Below the pieces are notes generated by a model. That model saw only the letters and a list, made by a program, of their open reading frames with translations. It did not search any database and was not told the DNA's origin. From contig USNF01000001.1 in assembly GCA_900555985.1 (NCBI GenBank), positions 124,001-188,000 of the forward strand: DNA of 64,000 nt, given 5' to 3'. Below, one piece after another: positions 39,101 through 47,600 of this stretch (position 1 is its first letter; every line of letters starts with the position of its first letter). This stretch comes from an uncultured Gemella sp. Lineage in GTDB: Bacteria; Bacillota; Bacilli; Staphylococcales; Gemellaceae. The position numbers and the translations under genes are program-made.

Positions 39101-41266
39101 AAATTTAAAACCAAATGTTTTAACATATTGAGAGTCTTTAAAATTAGGTCCCATAGCATCTTGGAATAAAGCATTATCTACACGCATAGCTTCTTTAAAG
39201 ATAGCTTTTTCAGAGGCACCTGCACCAAGATTTTTAACAGCTTGTCTTCTTAAATCTGTTACGTGTCGTTGTAATCGAATTGCATCTTTTAATTCATAAT
39301 TTCTGAATTTTCTAGCTGAAGAGCCAAGATATGCTCGTTGTGTTTCAGCTAAAATACTATCTGCTGTAGCATCGACTACCATGCCACTTTGTCTTGTATA
39401 GCCAAGACTATGCATGACTTCAGGAGAAGCTTCAGAAGTATCGAGTTTAGTTCCATTAAATACACCAACGTAATTAGTGTGTTTACCGAATGTTTTTGTT
39501 AATTCATCTGCTGTACCAAATAGATAATGAGTACTGCCAGCTGCACCAGATTTTACACCAGTAGCTTGCAAGGCAACACGATACATCTTTTCACCTTTAA
39601 TACCAGGCATTGCATGATGTATTGTATTGATTTCTTCATCTGTCATTTTATCTATGCCAGTAACAGTATAAGCAGCTCTGCCTTTTAAGCCATATGTATC
39701 GAAACTAGAAGCACTTACTTTGTTGCCATTATGAGTATCGATACGTACACCACGCATACCAATTTCGCCACTAATAACATCTTTAGTTGCGTAACCAACA
39801 CGAGAACTTTTAATACCCATTGCATTATTAATAACAAATGTGTCATTTACTTTTATAACTGGTTTACTAATAGTGGTATGTTCTTTCAATGCATTGACAC
39901 GAGCATCATGTGTCATTGGCGATACCATCATATTACCAAGTGTTTGAATATCATCGAAAGCAAGATGGGCGGCATTACCTGTAACGACACCATTTTTTAT
40001 TTCGTTAGCAATTTTAAAAGATTCTTGTTTTCTATAAGATAAACCTTCAGCAGATAATCGCTTTTCAAATTCATTAAATAATTTTTCATTTCCATTAAAG
40101 AATACATTTTTATAAAATTCTTTTGGATTTTGAATATTATTCCTAGTAACATCAAATATATCTAAGTTATTATTTGTATTAGCATAATATGATGCTTCTG
40201 TTGCGAATAATTGTTGAGCATCTTTACTTAACCGTGGGTCTTGTGTTAATCCCATCATAATGTTAGAGTCAAAATTAATACCATTGTAAGTAGTAACAAC
40301 AGTATTAGATGTTCTAACTTTATTCATATCATGATAAATTCTAGCAAATACTTTAGGCATTTTTACGCCATTTACATTTACTAAGTCTTTAAATTGAGTA
40401 TCGCCTAAATCTTTTAGTTTATTTAAGCCACCAATAACATCATCATAAGTATATCCTTTTACATCATGAATAGATGGAAAACTTGTATATTGATGGAAAC
40501 CATCTTCTTTTAATGCAATCGTTGCTTTATTAGTTAATGCAAGACGGTCCATCAATGCTTGTTCAGTACTTGTTAATGGTTTACCGTCTTTAAATTTTTG
40601 AGCGATAGGAGTAATTCTATTATATTGTGCTTGGTTAATACCTAAGATAGTAGATTGTGGACCGTGCGTACCAAAATCTAGTGATGGATTATCTGTATTG
40701 AGTCCAGTTACATTAGCTATACCAGAAGCATATTCTGTTAAAATACCTGTTTCTGGTAATCCATATGGGCTATTTAATGGTAATGTTTCTGTATCATAAA
40801 TTAAAGTTTTACCAGTTTTATTAATTCGTGACCAAGCACTTGCTTGTTGTAATGCAGTACTAGACGCACCATCAGCATAATCTAAATTAAATATAGGACC
40901 AGATACGCTTGTATTTCTTGGACCGAAAGCGACAGCTTTTGCAATTTGTTCGCCTCTGTCCTTATTTAATTCAAACATATTTTTTAATGTTTCTTCGCCG
41001 AATGTTTTTGGTTGTTTAGGAGAGAATATTAAACCGTCTCTCATTCCATAAACAGGATTACTAATTCCTTTTACGAAAGATTGTGTGGCGAGTACATCAT
41101 TAATTTTTTTTGTTATTTTTTTTGTTTTAATCTGATTCTTACTTGAATCTTTTTTGTCATTTAAAATATCAATAGCTTCGTACACATGGTCTTGCATACT
41201 TTTAGTAATATGCTTAGTACGAATTGCATTCATATTGATAATATTGTTATTATCTTTTTTAGCCAT
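33167..41266 (-). CDS. Giant virion protein with DEDDh exonuclease domain and RNA-polymerase-like double-psi barrel motifs
   Basis: 2699 residues. Residues about 150-445 hold a full DEDDh active-site set: IYDTET (D158, E160), TYNGINFD (D333) and HLAFDD (H434, A436, D439, an HxAxxD motif). Near 1418-1435 is a GPGNKGII motif with K1430, resembling the GRHGNKGV motif of RNA polymerase beta. Around 2100-2150 is IRYPAQREGS followed by MGGDYDTDQ with D2141, D2143 and D2145; the spacing from R to the first Asp is 38 residues, against 35 between NRAPTL and NADFDGDQ in E. coli beta-prime. Order and spacing fit a single-chain double-psi beta-barrel RNA polymerase. The C-terminus (GYIININANTPGGQD..., then Asn-rich) is tail-like. 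Lying between the tape-measure-like and hub genes, it is likely packaged and injected. Polymerase and nuclease activity are inferred. Alternatively it is a tape measure carrying degenerate domains. Confidence 0.6.
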   Translation of the reverse strand: MAKKDNNNIINMNAIRTKHITKSMQDHVYEAIDILNDKKDSSKNQIKTKKITKKINDVLATQSFVKGISNPVYGMRDGLIFSPKQPKTFGEETLKNMFELNKDRGEQIAKAVAFGPRNTSVSGPIFNLDYADGASSTALQQASAWSRINKTGKTLIYDTETLPLNSPYGLPETGILTEYASGIANVTGLNTDNPSLDFGTHGPQSTILGINQAQYNRITPIAQKFKDGKPLTSTEQALMDRLALTNKATIALKEDGFHQYTSFPSIHDVKGYTYDDVIGGLNKLKDLGDTQFKDLVNVNGVKMPKVFARIYHDMNKVRTSNTVVTTYNGINFDSNIMMGLTQDPRLSKDAQQLFATEASYYANTNNNLDIFDVTRNNIQNPKEFYKNVFFNGNEKLFNEFEKRLSAEGLSYRKQESFKIANEIKNGVVTGNAAHLAFDDIQTLGNMMVSPMTHDARVNALKEHTTISKPVIKVNDTFVINNAMGIKSSRVGYATKDVISGEIGMRGVRIDTHNGNKVSASSFDTYGLKGRAAYTVTGIDKMTDEEINTIHHAMPGIKGEKMYRVALQATGVKSGAAGSTHYLFGTADELTKTFGKHTNYVGVFNGTKLDTSEASPEVMHSLGYTRQSGMVVDATADSILAETQRAYLGSSARKFRNYELKDAIRLQRHVTDLRRQAVKNLGAGASEKAIFKEAMRVDNALFQDAMGPNFKDSQYVKTFGFKFNGDIDAYSTTVDSFHHLVEQAWKTSDAQNYMIDKLESTISNFNPKTDLSGEGYQKAARQYKTWMEAVVNGTPDKSGVGVSGIGLRNREAQSRAYFSMAGWGNAADDAELVVGTNGVNLTSKISSIDPTLKSLDDPRQALHYSKKAIQHLHKTGQISDISWMDGVTSIEKLNEGFTQYVKDNIQDNPSWMKTTSTDMNVHEINPFYGYDSLDDVKNVISVVGSQTPFTMDDIKKNNTKFTNALDRIVDQSVNVNEEQLQDSGKKIFNGLKDRHKAAVKNFALNNIKSAIKNGREVMIGEDAILIDGQKLPLGTLTNDLHGGLYTSINGTRYSTPLKYAVIEKWSPDERKMVPYKLDLVNDYIQGIESVGDKLTDKIYDPTNDNPISSALSYSKKNMETDSIATLGTAREATDSLSVSVFKTMPENLAFIYKNDDTHKKLSIEELNDPNTSLEKKYSHLIATMKEAHEKGQSVSSNDAKVIAETEELWKKDFAKHVPDANQNLVDVYNSAEFHGKSVKHGLLGTMGTTFTAFGSVGTGARGIERQYEEGLYFSKANVNRAKKYNPNITIKADNNITTEAQVRAFKNIKEATGEDLVDTLGGYNYDISTDTIDAIVNQYLEANPDTPDFIKRQLSGLSTYDGQSVIMPEALDAGMDQGSRIKRIDTSKLSTSAESTKKLFAMQGLAPQISFENGRVIFKQGEGTLLGPGNKGIILKGYSGETIHEVAEHNLATISYMQNGRKVKRAKIEAILQDYADNFKLPDSSPIKQSVGDILRKYGIEERLELTPITSRNMLKIGTGDGEKGASYALQVGMGQVDSRIGAFLDAANLSNLKGESISFNLARDTKNGLWKSLIKTANPNADHNEIINNALQQSGFGSLKELNEAAMEERMSASKRLRSAFNFAGLSEDFLILSNGRAGRAKHMEAGINIAERMSSNLYHMGVSPENIKRHLDKYFEGIVVDGKKILTDHAKLIDPDNLQKLALRLERMTTKKVEINGEMHHIQHEYRRLHQERMSVDKTIEKDIMLDHNIFNKTSMKNFSEDDLSAVKKALGEKNAALLPETTARDIFDARQKHFNDTLSYTVGETHVMDNGKLNWDDRIEKEFREKYNLSKGQVEKITNNFKEAGFSHATADKVALSHQFNTGNFAAAISAGELTDDAVKQYADIQGIGITSLENYNTLSAAEKKEFLSSSSPKIIDLGEEIGSFKSRAEGAKGSGRYLSIGYRIPGSEDKYGNKLLEDTDYKTKTALEEASEYLNGNPKVTEETLSTKLDEANLAIANQLKKKGGFMHQLESGKTDGMISTAIEERRIINSDKHFIGDLKVSDLTESKVRPGIIGISEKDARTLYGTELENILGKKHAKGAVNEMIESMKTHGVATNTIRYPAQREGSYTNTYTFVDDTLKNGQISIDKETMGAMGGDYDTDQIANSIKKSMATIDINGETKRLAISQAAFEQLNKMDGITATMDDPDIWNKHQVESLLEGKAKEHFFGKTLEDIQEEVKYGSKGKQFIATEETRMASIAAAVGGLDAGIFDVRAGRDLADQLGYTAIAQENRAFAVALSAVRNIPETATLTPKSGLGTAFDYSVQQTFDDFSKKAYAVVNAKTQKEVEKHAKAFYNSAVEIFSDEAMRGKVAKELINSELFGAEGDHVHNIAKVLTAGLMQTQATGINYGVGRNTDEVAQRTNYKIEGGVAMSDEAYTENSPAGKIRQASSTFGDIEGVDEKYIKANTRYKARSINANAVNAYVNNLEKQHKGLLSSTESMSVINSNIQDEAQAKAELGAESKAVSDNKAVVARMQKDGAENRAGKAIADQQDEATEIGQKAFDDIAGKAKRILMSEKPNMPTGGSFSKIALGAAAGIMLSGYNSNIIKRMPAPATDQAQDAKTAEQGYSASQIPQLSDTSLPILQKAPKKGYIININANTPGGQDITQQLIPTAISNSMDGGKNVNINTSFNRNDNRMTNSQLNSMVNQALSSF

Positions 41267-41304
41267 GTATGATTAAATCCTCAGAAGATATAATTCGTTT
41301 TTAT

Positions 41305-41320
41305 TCATTTTACATATTAC
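41305..41320 (-). promoter_or_regulatory. Candidate phage promoter motif
   Basis: On the minus strand GTAATATGTAAAATGA lies 39-54 bases upstream of the 2699-residue gene and just after a terminator. It belongs to the same recurring set as 3130 and 33094. Promoter function is inferred. Confidence 0.45.
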
Positions 41321-41330
41321 CTTAAATAAT

Positions 41331-41360
41331 AAGAGCTAGACATGTTTTTGTCTAGCTCTT
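41331..41360 (-). terminator. Rho-independent terminator
   Basis: AAGAGCTAGAC pairs perfectly with GTCTAGCTCTT around an 8-base loop, followed on the minus strand by an AT-rich ATTATTTAA. It ends the tape-measure-like gene. Confidence 0.75.
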
Positions 41361-41367
41361 TATTGTA

Positions 41368-43437
41368 TTAATTTGTCGGTGGATTTTTCTTTAACTCTTC
41401 TGCTTTAAGAGTGTCTTTAATTTTCTTTTGCATATCTTTGTCTTTTGTCCAAGAATCTATTTTTGCTTCGATAGTACTTTTATCTCCGATGCCGTCATAT
41501 ACTTTAATATCAACATCTTTCAATCCTTGTCCCTTTAATATATATTTTAAATTATCTTCTACTGTACTTTTACTTTCAGAATAATTACTAAATTTTAAGT
41601 CATCACCAAATAAATTAGCAGATGGTGTATCGAGTGTAGATTCATATAAACCGTAATCAGATAATGTAGCACCTTCATTTTTAATAGTTTTAGCTTCGAT
41701 ACCTTGCATATCTACATCTGGTCTCCAACCTGCCCATTTAAAATCAGGTAATTTATGTTTAGTAAAATATTCCTCATTTGTTTCTTCTTCATCTAAATCC
41801 ATTTTCCAAGCCATTTGTAAAGCTTTTTTAAGTTGAGGAGAAACTGTATCGAGTATTTTTTGTCGTTTATCTGGGTTTTTTTCTTTCACAAATTCCATGA
41901 AGAATTCTCTATCATTTTGTGGAAGAGCAGACACCATTTCGCCCCAAGAAGAATTTTCATTTAACCCATACATAGTGGAGTTCATAGCTTTGCGATATAG
42001 CATAGCTGTTCTACCCCATTGTCCTACATTTTGGATTACTTTATTTTCTTCTACTGCATTTTTTTCTTTACTTAGTAATTTTAAATATGCTTTTTGTAGA
42101 GGTTGATTTCTTGAGTTTCTTTTTAATCTATCTTTAAGTGATTGATAATATTCTTGCTTCTTTTTAGCTTTATCGTCAGCTTCTTTTGATTCTTTAACAT
42201 ATTTTTCTACATCGAAACCTTCTTCATCTTTAGCTCGTTTAGCTGCTTCTTCATAAAGTCCTTTGTATTTTAAATATGTTAGTCGGTCAAAATAATCTTC
42301 CATGGCCCAACGTTTTTTAGTACGTTCAGGTTTCCATTCTTCATTGCCACGAATGACACGAATAGCAGAAGCAAACATAGTACCAGCTACTGCACCAGCT
42401 GCTTTACCATATTTACTTTCAACACCAAAGAATTTAGCAAGTTTCCAACCTAAATCGCCGCCTTCAAAAGCTTGTTCTGCAAAATTATTTCCACCAGTAA
42501 ATACATGAGCTGCAACTGCTAAGTTAGAACCTACTAAACCCATTTTATGAGCTAATTCATGTTTACCTAACACATAAGGAATCGCTGCGGATGCTATATA
42601 TGACCGATTTGTCATTAACATAGCATGACCTAATATTGTATTTTTACCTTTATGTGTTTCGATATAATGTTTGCCGTATCGTTGAACAATCGTATTCACT
42701 AAACTTCTGTCATGAATAGCACGTTCAACAGCAGGCATTAAGAATGTATCGATAGGATGTTCCCATGATTGATACGAAGTACCGTATACTTCTTCTGCAC
42801 GATATGCTTCATATGGGTCTCGTACTCGTAACCATTGGTCAGATAAGATAGGAATATCAGCATGAGCTAGTATTTCAGACATGCCAGCCATAAGTCGTTG
42901 ACCTAACCCAAAACGAGAAAATAAAGCTGCGGCTGATGTATCACCTTTACGTTTTTCAGCATCACCATTTTCTTCCATCATAGAAGATAGAGATTCACCA
43001 TTAATAAATACAGCTGCATTAGTTGACCGTACTGAATCTTTATTTTTTTGATAGGCTTCATTAGAATCAGTAGCAATAGTAACAGTATCGCCTACATGCA
43101 AGTATTTACCTAATACTTCTTGCATAGTTTCTTTATCGTTGCTTTTAACTTTAATACCAGCTAATTTATAAATAGTATTACCAGACCTAAACCGTCCGTA
43201 ACCCATAATTTCAGATACAGTTATATTTTGATAATCTACATCTTTCCCTAATACTTGATAATCATAGAAGTCATGTTTTTTACCTTGTTGGGCACGACGT
43301 TCTTTAATTTCTTTCATTTCTTCTTTTAATTTAGGGTCAGTTACAGTTTTAGATGCTATTTCTTTCCATATTTTATATTCAGAAGAATTAGGAGCAATAT
43401 CCGCTAATATTTTAAATCTATCAAAGGCACCATATTT
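41368..43437 (-). CDS. Tape-measure-like giant tail protein, exon 2 (C-terminal 689 residues)
   Basis: This is the 3' exon of a gene split by the group I intron at 43438-44640; joined to exon 1 it reads ...SDIYG|KYGAFDRF... without a frame change. An apparent TTG start at 43440 is the last three bases of the intron. About 75 residues into the exon is a unit with TIYKLAGIKV, LGKYLHVGDTVTIATD and AAVFINGESLSSMMEENGDA, which resembles the OB-fold core of staphylococcal-nuclease-like domains, though the catalytic Arg/Glu set is not evident. A Gly/Ala-rich hydrophobic part follows (LVGSNLAVAAHVFTGG, AAGAVAGTMFASAIRV), then a charged helical end. The role, tail length control or injected protein, is inferred from position after the chaperones. 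Confidence 0.6.
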   Translation of the reverse strand, partial: KYGAFDRFKILADIAPNSSEYKIWKEIASKTVTDPKLKEEMKEIKERRAQQGKKHDFYDYQVLGKDVDYQNITVSEIMGYGRFRSGNTIYKLAGIKVKSNDKETMQEVLGKYLHVGDTVTIATDSNEAYQKNKDSVRSTNAAVFINGESLSSMMEENGDAEKRKGDTSAAALFSRFGLGQRLMAGMSEILAHADIPILSDQWLRVRDPYEAYRAEEVYGTSYQSWEHPIDTFLMPAVERAIHDRSLVNTIVQRYGKHYIETHKGKNTILGHAMLMTNRSYIASAAIPYVLGKHELAHKMGLVGSNLAVAAHVFTGGNNFAEQAFEGGDLGWKLAKFFGVESKYGKAAGAVAGTMFASAIRVIRGNEEWKPERTKKRWAMEDYFDRLTYLKYKGLYEEAAKRAKDEEGFDVEKYVKESKEADDKAKKKQEYYQSLKDRLKRNSRNQPLQKAYLKLLSKEKNAVEENKVIQNVGQWGRTAMLYRKAMNSTMYGLNENSSWGEMVSALPQNDREFFMEFVKEKNPDKRQKILDTVSPQLKKALQMAWKMDLDEEETNEEYFTKHKLPDFKWAGWRPDVDMQGIEAKTIKNEGATLSDYGLYESTLDTPSANLFGDDLKFSNYSESKSTVEDNLKYILKGQGLKDVDIKVYDGIGDKSTIEAKIDSWTKDKDMQKKIKDTLKAEELKKNPPTN

Positions 43438-44640
43438 CAATTGTGTTAATCTTTATATCTCTATAAAGTTCGGACTATATCTTTTTAAATTTGTTGGATT
43501 TTTTACATAATGTTTTTTTAGTTCTAAAAATTTATCATATTTTCTTTTCATATAAAAAATATTTTCATTATAATAAAAATAATCATATATTTTCATAATA
43601 TTTGATAATGTTGACGTTTCTAATTCATATGCTTTTTCACATCCAGTATATTTTTTATGTAACGAACTTTTTGTAAAAATAACATTTGCTTTTGTACTTA
43701 ATTCTTCTTTAATTTTTTTTAATATTTCTTCATTGCAACTAACTATATGAAAGCGGCTACGAATTCTTTGTTTATTATCATAAAACATAATGGAGCCATC
43801 GCCGTCAAAAAAACCAAGAATAAAGTATTTATTATATTTTTCCTTTATGTTTGGAAATATTTTTTTATTGGTTCTATTTTCAATTATTCCATATTTTATT
43901 AAATTTTTTGTAAATAAAGTGTCATTAATAAATAACCTTGCTTTATTTTTATTATAATAAATTTTTCCTTGGAATTTTATGTCTTTGGCAAATTGCTCAA
44001 TTATATTTTTATCTTTAATTGATAATTCAAAAGAAAAATAATAAATTCCATTTCCTTTATTAATTATTGTGCAATCTGCCATTAAAAAACCTAACCAGTA
44101 AGCTTTCTGTGCAGAATTAATATTTTTAAAATAATCTCTATCTGCTATATTTTTTCTTGAATCAGTAATGCTCAATGATTCGCCTCTGGTTCTTGTTTTT
44201 ATATTAAATTTCTTTAACCAATAAATTATTGTTGAATCGTCTACATTGCATTTTTTTGCAATTGTACTTGAGCCATGTAAAGAATATTCTTTCATTAGCC
44301 AATCTTTATTTTTATATATATTATTTTTTATAATAATCATATCCTTTCTGTATTTTGTTTTATATGATTATTATAAACCAACAAAAATAAAATGTACACC
44401 ATTTTTCCATAATTATTATGAAAAAATTTTACTTATATCTCATAAAGATACTTTCAATAGTCTCTGAGCCTTCATCTTCGTCACCGAAGATGCTTGGTTG
44501 CGGATTGTCCAATCTTAATCTTTTTTACTATGCCGAGGTAATTATTCTCGCCCTATACTATATCGCTATGTATAGTTAGTAGATTAAGCTCTAAGGAGTT
44601 TCCCGTCAATTCGTACATTTTTAATACGGCAAATATGTCT
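43438..44640 (-). mobile_element. Group I intron with homing endonuclease in tape-measure-like gene
   Basis: 1203 bases. The end of exon 1, AUACGGU, pairs with intron bases 11-17 (GCCGUAU), giving the conserved U-G pair at the 5' splice site (P1). Intron bases 4-10 (CAUAUUU) pair with the first seven bases of exon 2 (AAAUAUG), giving P10. The 14-base guide is therefore complementary to the ligated exons. The core has GACGGGAAACUCC, GGACAAUCCGCAACCAAGC and the P7 strands CAGAGACUAU (about 44456-44467) and AUAGUCC (about 43472-43478). The intron ends with G at 43438. The layout is that of phage IA-type introns. The endonuclease ORF lies between the two P7 strands, in the P8 region. Confidence 0.93.
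43453..44340 (-). CDS. LAGLIDADG homing endonuclease (intron-encoded)
   Basis: 295 residues, with AGAAAGGAT just upstream of the ATG. Two LAGLIDADG-type helices are present: YWLGFLMADC at about 81-90 and FILGFFDGDGS at about 173-183, with the acidic ends D89 and D181 as likely metal ligands. This is the single-chain, pseudo-twofold form. Residues about 16-50 (EYSLHGSSTIAKKCNVDDSTIIYWLKKF) form a helix-turn-helix that may aid DNA binding. The last codons, for RYSPNFIEI, overlap the 3' strand of the intron's P7 helix. It would cut the intronless allele near 43437/44641 and spread the intron. Codon use is even more AT-rich than that of the flanking exons. Confidence 0.92.
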   Translation of the reverse strand: MIIIKNNIYKNKDWLMKEYSLHGSSTIAKKCNVDDSTIIYWLKKFNIKTRTRGESLSITDSRKNIADRDYFKNINSAQKAYWLGFLMADCTIINKGNGIYYFSFELSIKDKNIIEQFAKDIKFQGKIYYNKNKARLFINDTLFTKNLIKYGIIENRTNKKIFPNIKEKYNKYFILGFFDGDGSIMFYDNKQRIRSRFHIVSCNEEILKKIKEELSTKANVIFTKSSLHKKYTGCEKAYELETSTLSNIMKIYDYFYYNENIFYMKRKYDKFLELKKHYVKNPTNLKRYSPNFIEI

Positions 44641-47600
44641 ACCGTATATGTCACTGTGCAATTCATTTAGAGCTTCATAACCTGCACCAGGTAATCTAGC
44701 TTCGCCGCGTTCGATTGAACTAAAAGGGTCTCCAAATTTGTATGTATCTGGAAGCCAATCTGGCATATTATTCATTAATGGATTCAGCATTTTATGTCGT
44801 CTAAAATCTGGAATAAAACGACGAATGATTTCCATTGTATTGCCGCCAAAACCACCTAAGTTTTCGTCCCAAAATCTTCTTGAAAAAGATTCCATATTTT
44901 GAGAAGTAGCAATGCGTTGTGCATAGTCAGAGCCAAAGTCTAATGTAGCACCAGCCATATAACCATAAATACCAGTGATAAGTCGAGTTGATTTTGCTAA
45001 ATCTTGTACGAGTTCATCACCTTTTTTAGCGTTAATTAAATCATTAATTTGGTCAGGGTCATTTAATAAATCGAGAGATTTTGACGGAGAATAATTTCTT
45101 AATTTATCTTTAACGAGTACACCTTCAGATGCATCGAATTTATCATCATCCATGTCGTCTGCATTTAATGATTTAGTTCTAGCATCTATTTCTTTAGCTT
45201 TATTTTGGATACGAGTAATTCTATCTACACCAGTTCGTTTCGTAACGATATCTGATGCAATATCTGCAAATTGGCTTTTTAAACTATTAATAAGTCCTTT
45301 ATTAGAAGAAGCCATAGTCTCCATTTTCATTTCATCATACCAAGCCAATGGGTCTAATTTGGTTTTTTGATTTTGTACCTGAACACCTAGTGTACTTCTA
45401 TCACCAGTGACAATAGCATTATTTTGTAATACTTGTTCTTCATAATCTTTAGCTTTAATTTGCTCTTTGGCATTCGTATACATTTTAACTAATGGACCAC
45501 TATTCGCTTGACTCATAGTTTTATGAACATCTGTGTAGACATTCATAAGTTCGCCATTTTGGATATTATACGATGTTATTTTTGTATTTCTATCTGCCTT
45601 AGAATATTTAACTTGACGCATAATTTCTGCACCACCAGTTTTGGTAACGAGTACAGATTTTTGACTATCATCAGCATCTTCTGCTTTTAATTTAGCATAT
45701 ATTAATGCTTTTAAATCCATACCATTTCGTAATCTATCTGGTTGCATTTCCTTAACTGGTTTAATAATTTCACCAATCGTAGGATTTAATATAGCTCCCC
45801 AAGGAGTGCCGTCTGCGAATAATTTACCAGATACAGGATATGGTCTATCATCTTTGTGCATTTCTTCTAGCCAATAAGGGTCAGCTAAATAATTTAAAGT
45901 AGAAAATGGATGTGTTAATGTAGGCATTAATGAATGGGCCCATTTATTATCATTAGAACCATATAGTGATTTATCATAATAATCTGAAGCCATTCGTCTA
46001 GTAAATGTGGGAGCCCAATAATTAATAGCTCCACCACGAGCTTCATTGACACCACCAAAAGTCCACCAAGGTGCATTACGAACAGCAGTATATCCATTAG
46101 CATAATAATCAGTTAATTCATCTGCGTTATAAAATGTACCGCCATCGCCCCAATATCGCATAATTGGATTGATTTCATATTGTTTTTTTAAAAAATCGGT
46201 TGCACCTGTAGTATCCATAACACGTCTAGCATTCACATCTATATTAGCTAAACCAGATGCAAATGCTGCTGATGGAGCGAGTCCAGTATGGTCTTCTACT
46301 TCGTCGTCAAAATATTCCAATTGATTATAGGCAATAACACCAGGGAGAATACGTTTTAAAGCAATGCCTTTTAATAAACTGCCTGCATTACTAGCAGATT
46401 GAGAAGATAATCCTAAACCAAAATATTCGCCGACTTCATTAAGACGATGTAACATATAATATGCACCTTGGCTTGCTGCTGTTACTTCATACATATTATC
46501 TCTACCAGCATTAAACTGAGTGAAGTTTTTGATTAATGATGTTTTAGCTCCACTTAAATCACCGTGTATAATATCTTTTGCGATATTTACAGGTGTCCAT
46601 GCTTTACGCATAAAACCATATGGATTTTCTCTGTCAGTCATAATATGGTATTTAGGTTCATGTACTTCATCGAGTCGAGAAGAATATTTATCTACAACTC
46701 GTTGTGCATATTGACCAATTTGACTATAATCTTCAGAGTTTAATATTTCATCTACAGAAAATGCTTTATTTAATACAGAGTCGTTACTTTTAATGGCATT
46801 TTCAATAGAACTATAGGCAATAATGTCCTGAGCATTTTCAGATAATTTACTTGTAAAATCTTTAGTCAGTAAATTATTTTCTTTTAATTCGTGAGTGATT
46901 AATTGATTAACTTTTTCAGATAAATTATTAAATTCATTAGAGCCGACTGTTTTTTCTGCATCTAGCCAATCACGAGTATTAAGAGTTACATTGGCTGTAC
47001 TAACGGTAGCTTTACGTCCAGAATAATTATAGGCCATTTTATTATTGCCCATAACTTGCATAATGTCTTCGGCGATAGGATTATAAGCATCTGGGTTATT
47101 ACCAAGTTCAATACTTAATGCATGTAATGCTTCACGTTTTTCATTTACATTTTGTATTCTATCTATATCTAATAATTTATTAATATTAGAATTACCAGTA
47201 GCTGCTAAATATTCTTTATCTTGTAAAGAGAATTGCGACTCAGTATGCTCTTTTAAATATTTTCTGAGTTCATCTGCTTTTTCAAAATACGTTTCTGGAG
47301 CTTCTTCTACATTGTTACTATTTAATACATAAGCAGTTTGATTTTTTATATAGTTTTCATTGCCTTGAGTAGTAAATTTGCTTTTAAAAAACTCAAACGG
47401 GTCTTTTATGTTTTCTTTATCTTGACCAAAATCAAATGTTCGTCCAAGAATGTTATCAGATTCTTTACTTAATGTATTGCCTGACATAGCTTGAAACACA
47501 TTCATTTCACGGCCATATCGGTTAGAAATAACTTTATAATTATTAGTTAAATCTGCATTATAAATTAATTCGCCGTTATCATTAGCTACATATGCTTTGC

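Noticed and set aside
41368..43440. A separate gene starting with TTG at 43440
   Set aside because: The TTG is the last three bases of the group I intron; P1/P10 pairing and the restored frame show that it is exon 2.
43453..44340. An intein instead of an intron-borne endonuclease
   Set aside because: The ORF is not in frame with both exons, has its own start and stop, and sits within a recognisable group I ribozyme.
44584..44640. C-terminal 18 residues of the unspliced upstream ORF
   Set aside because: These codons are intron sequence containing the guide and the start of the ribozyme core.
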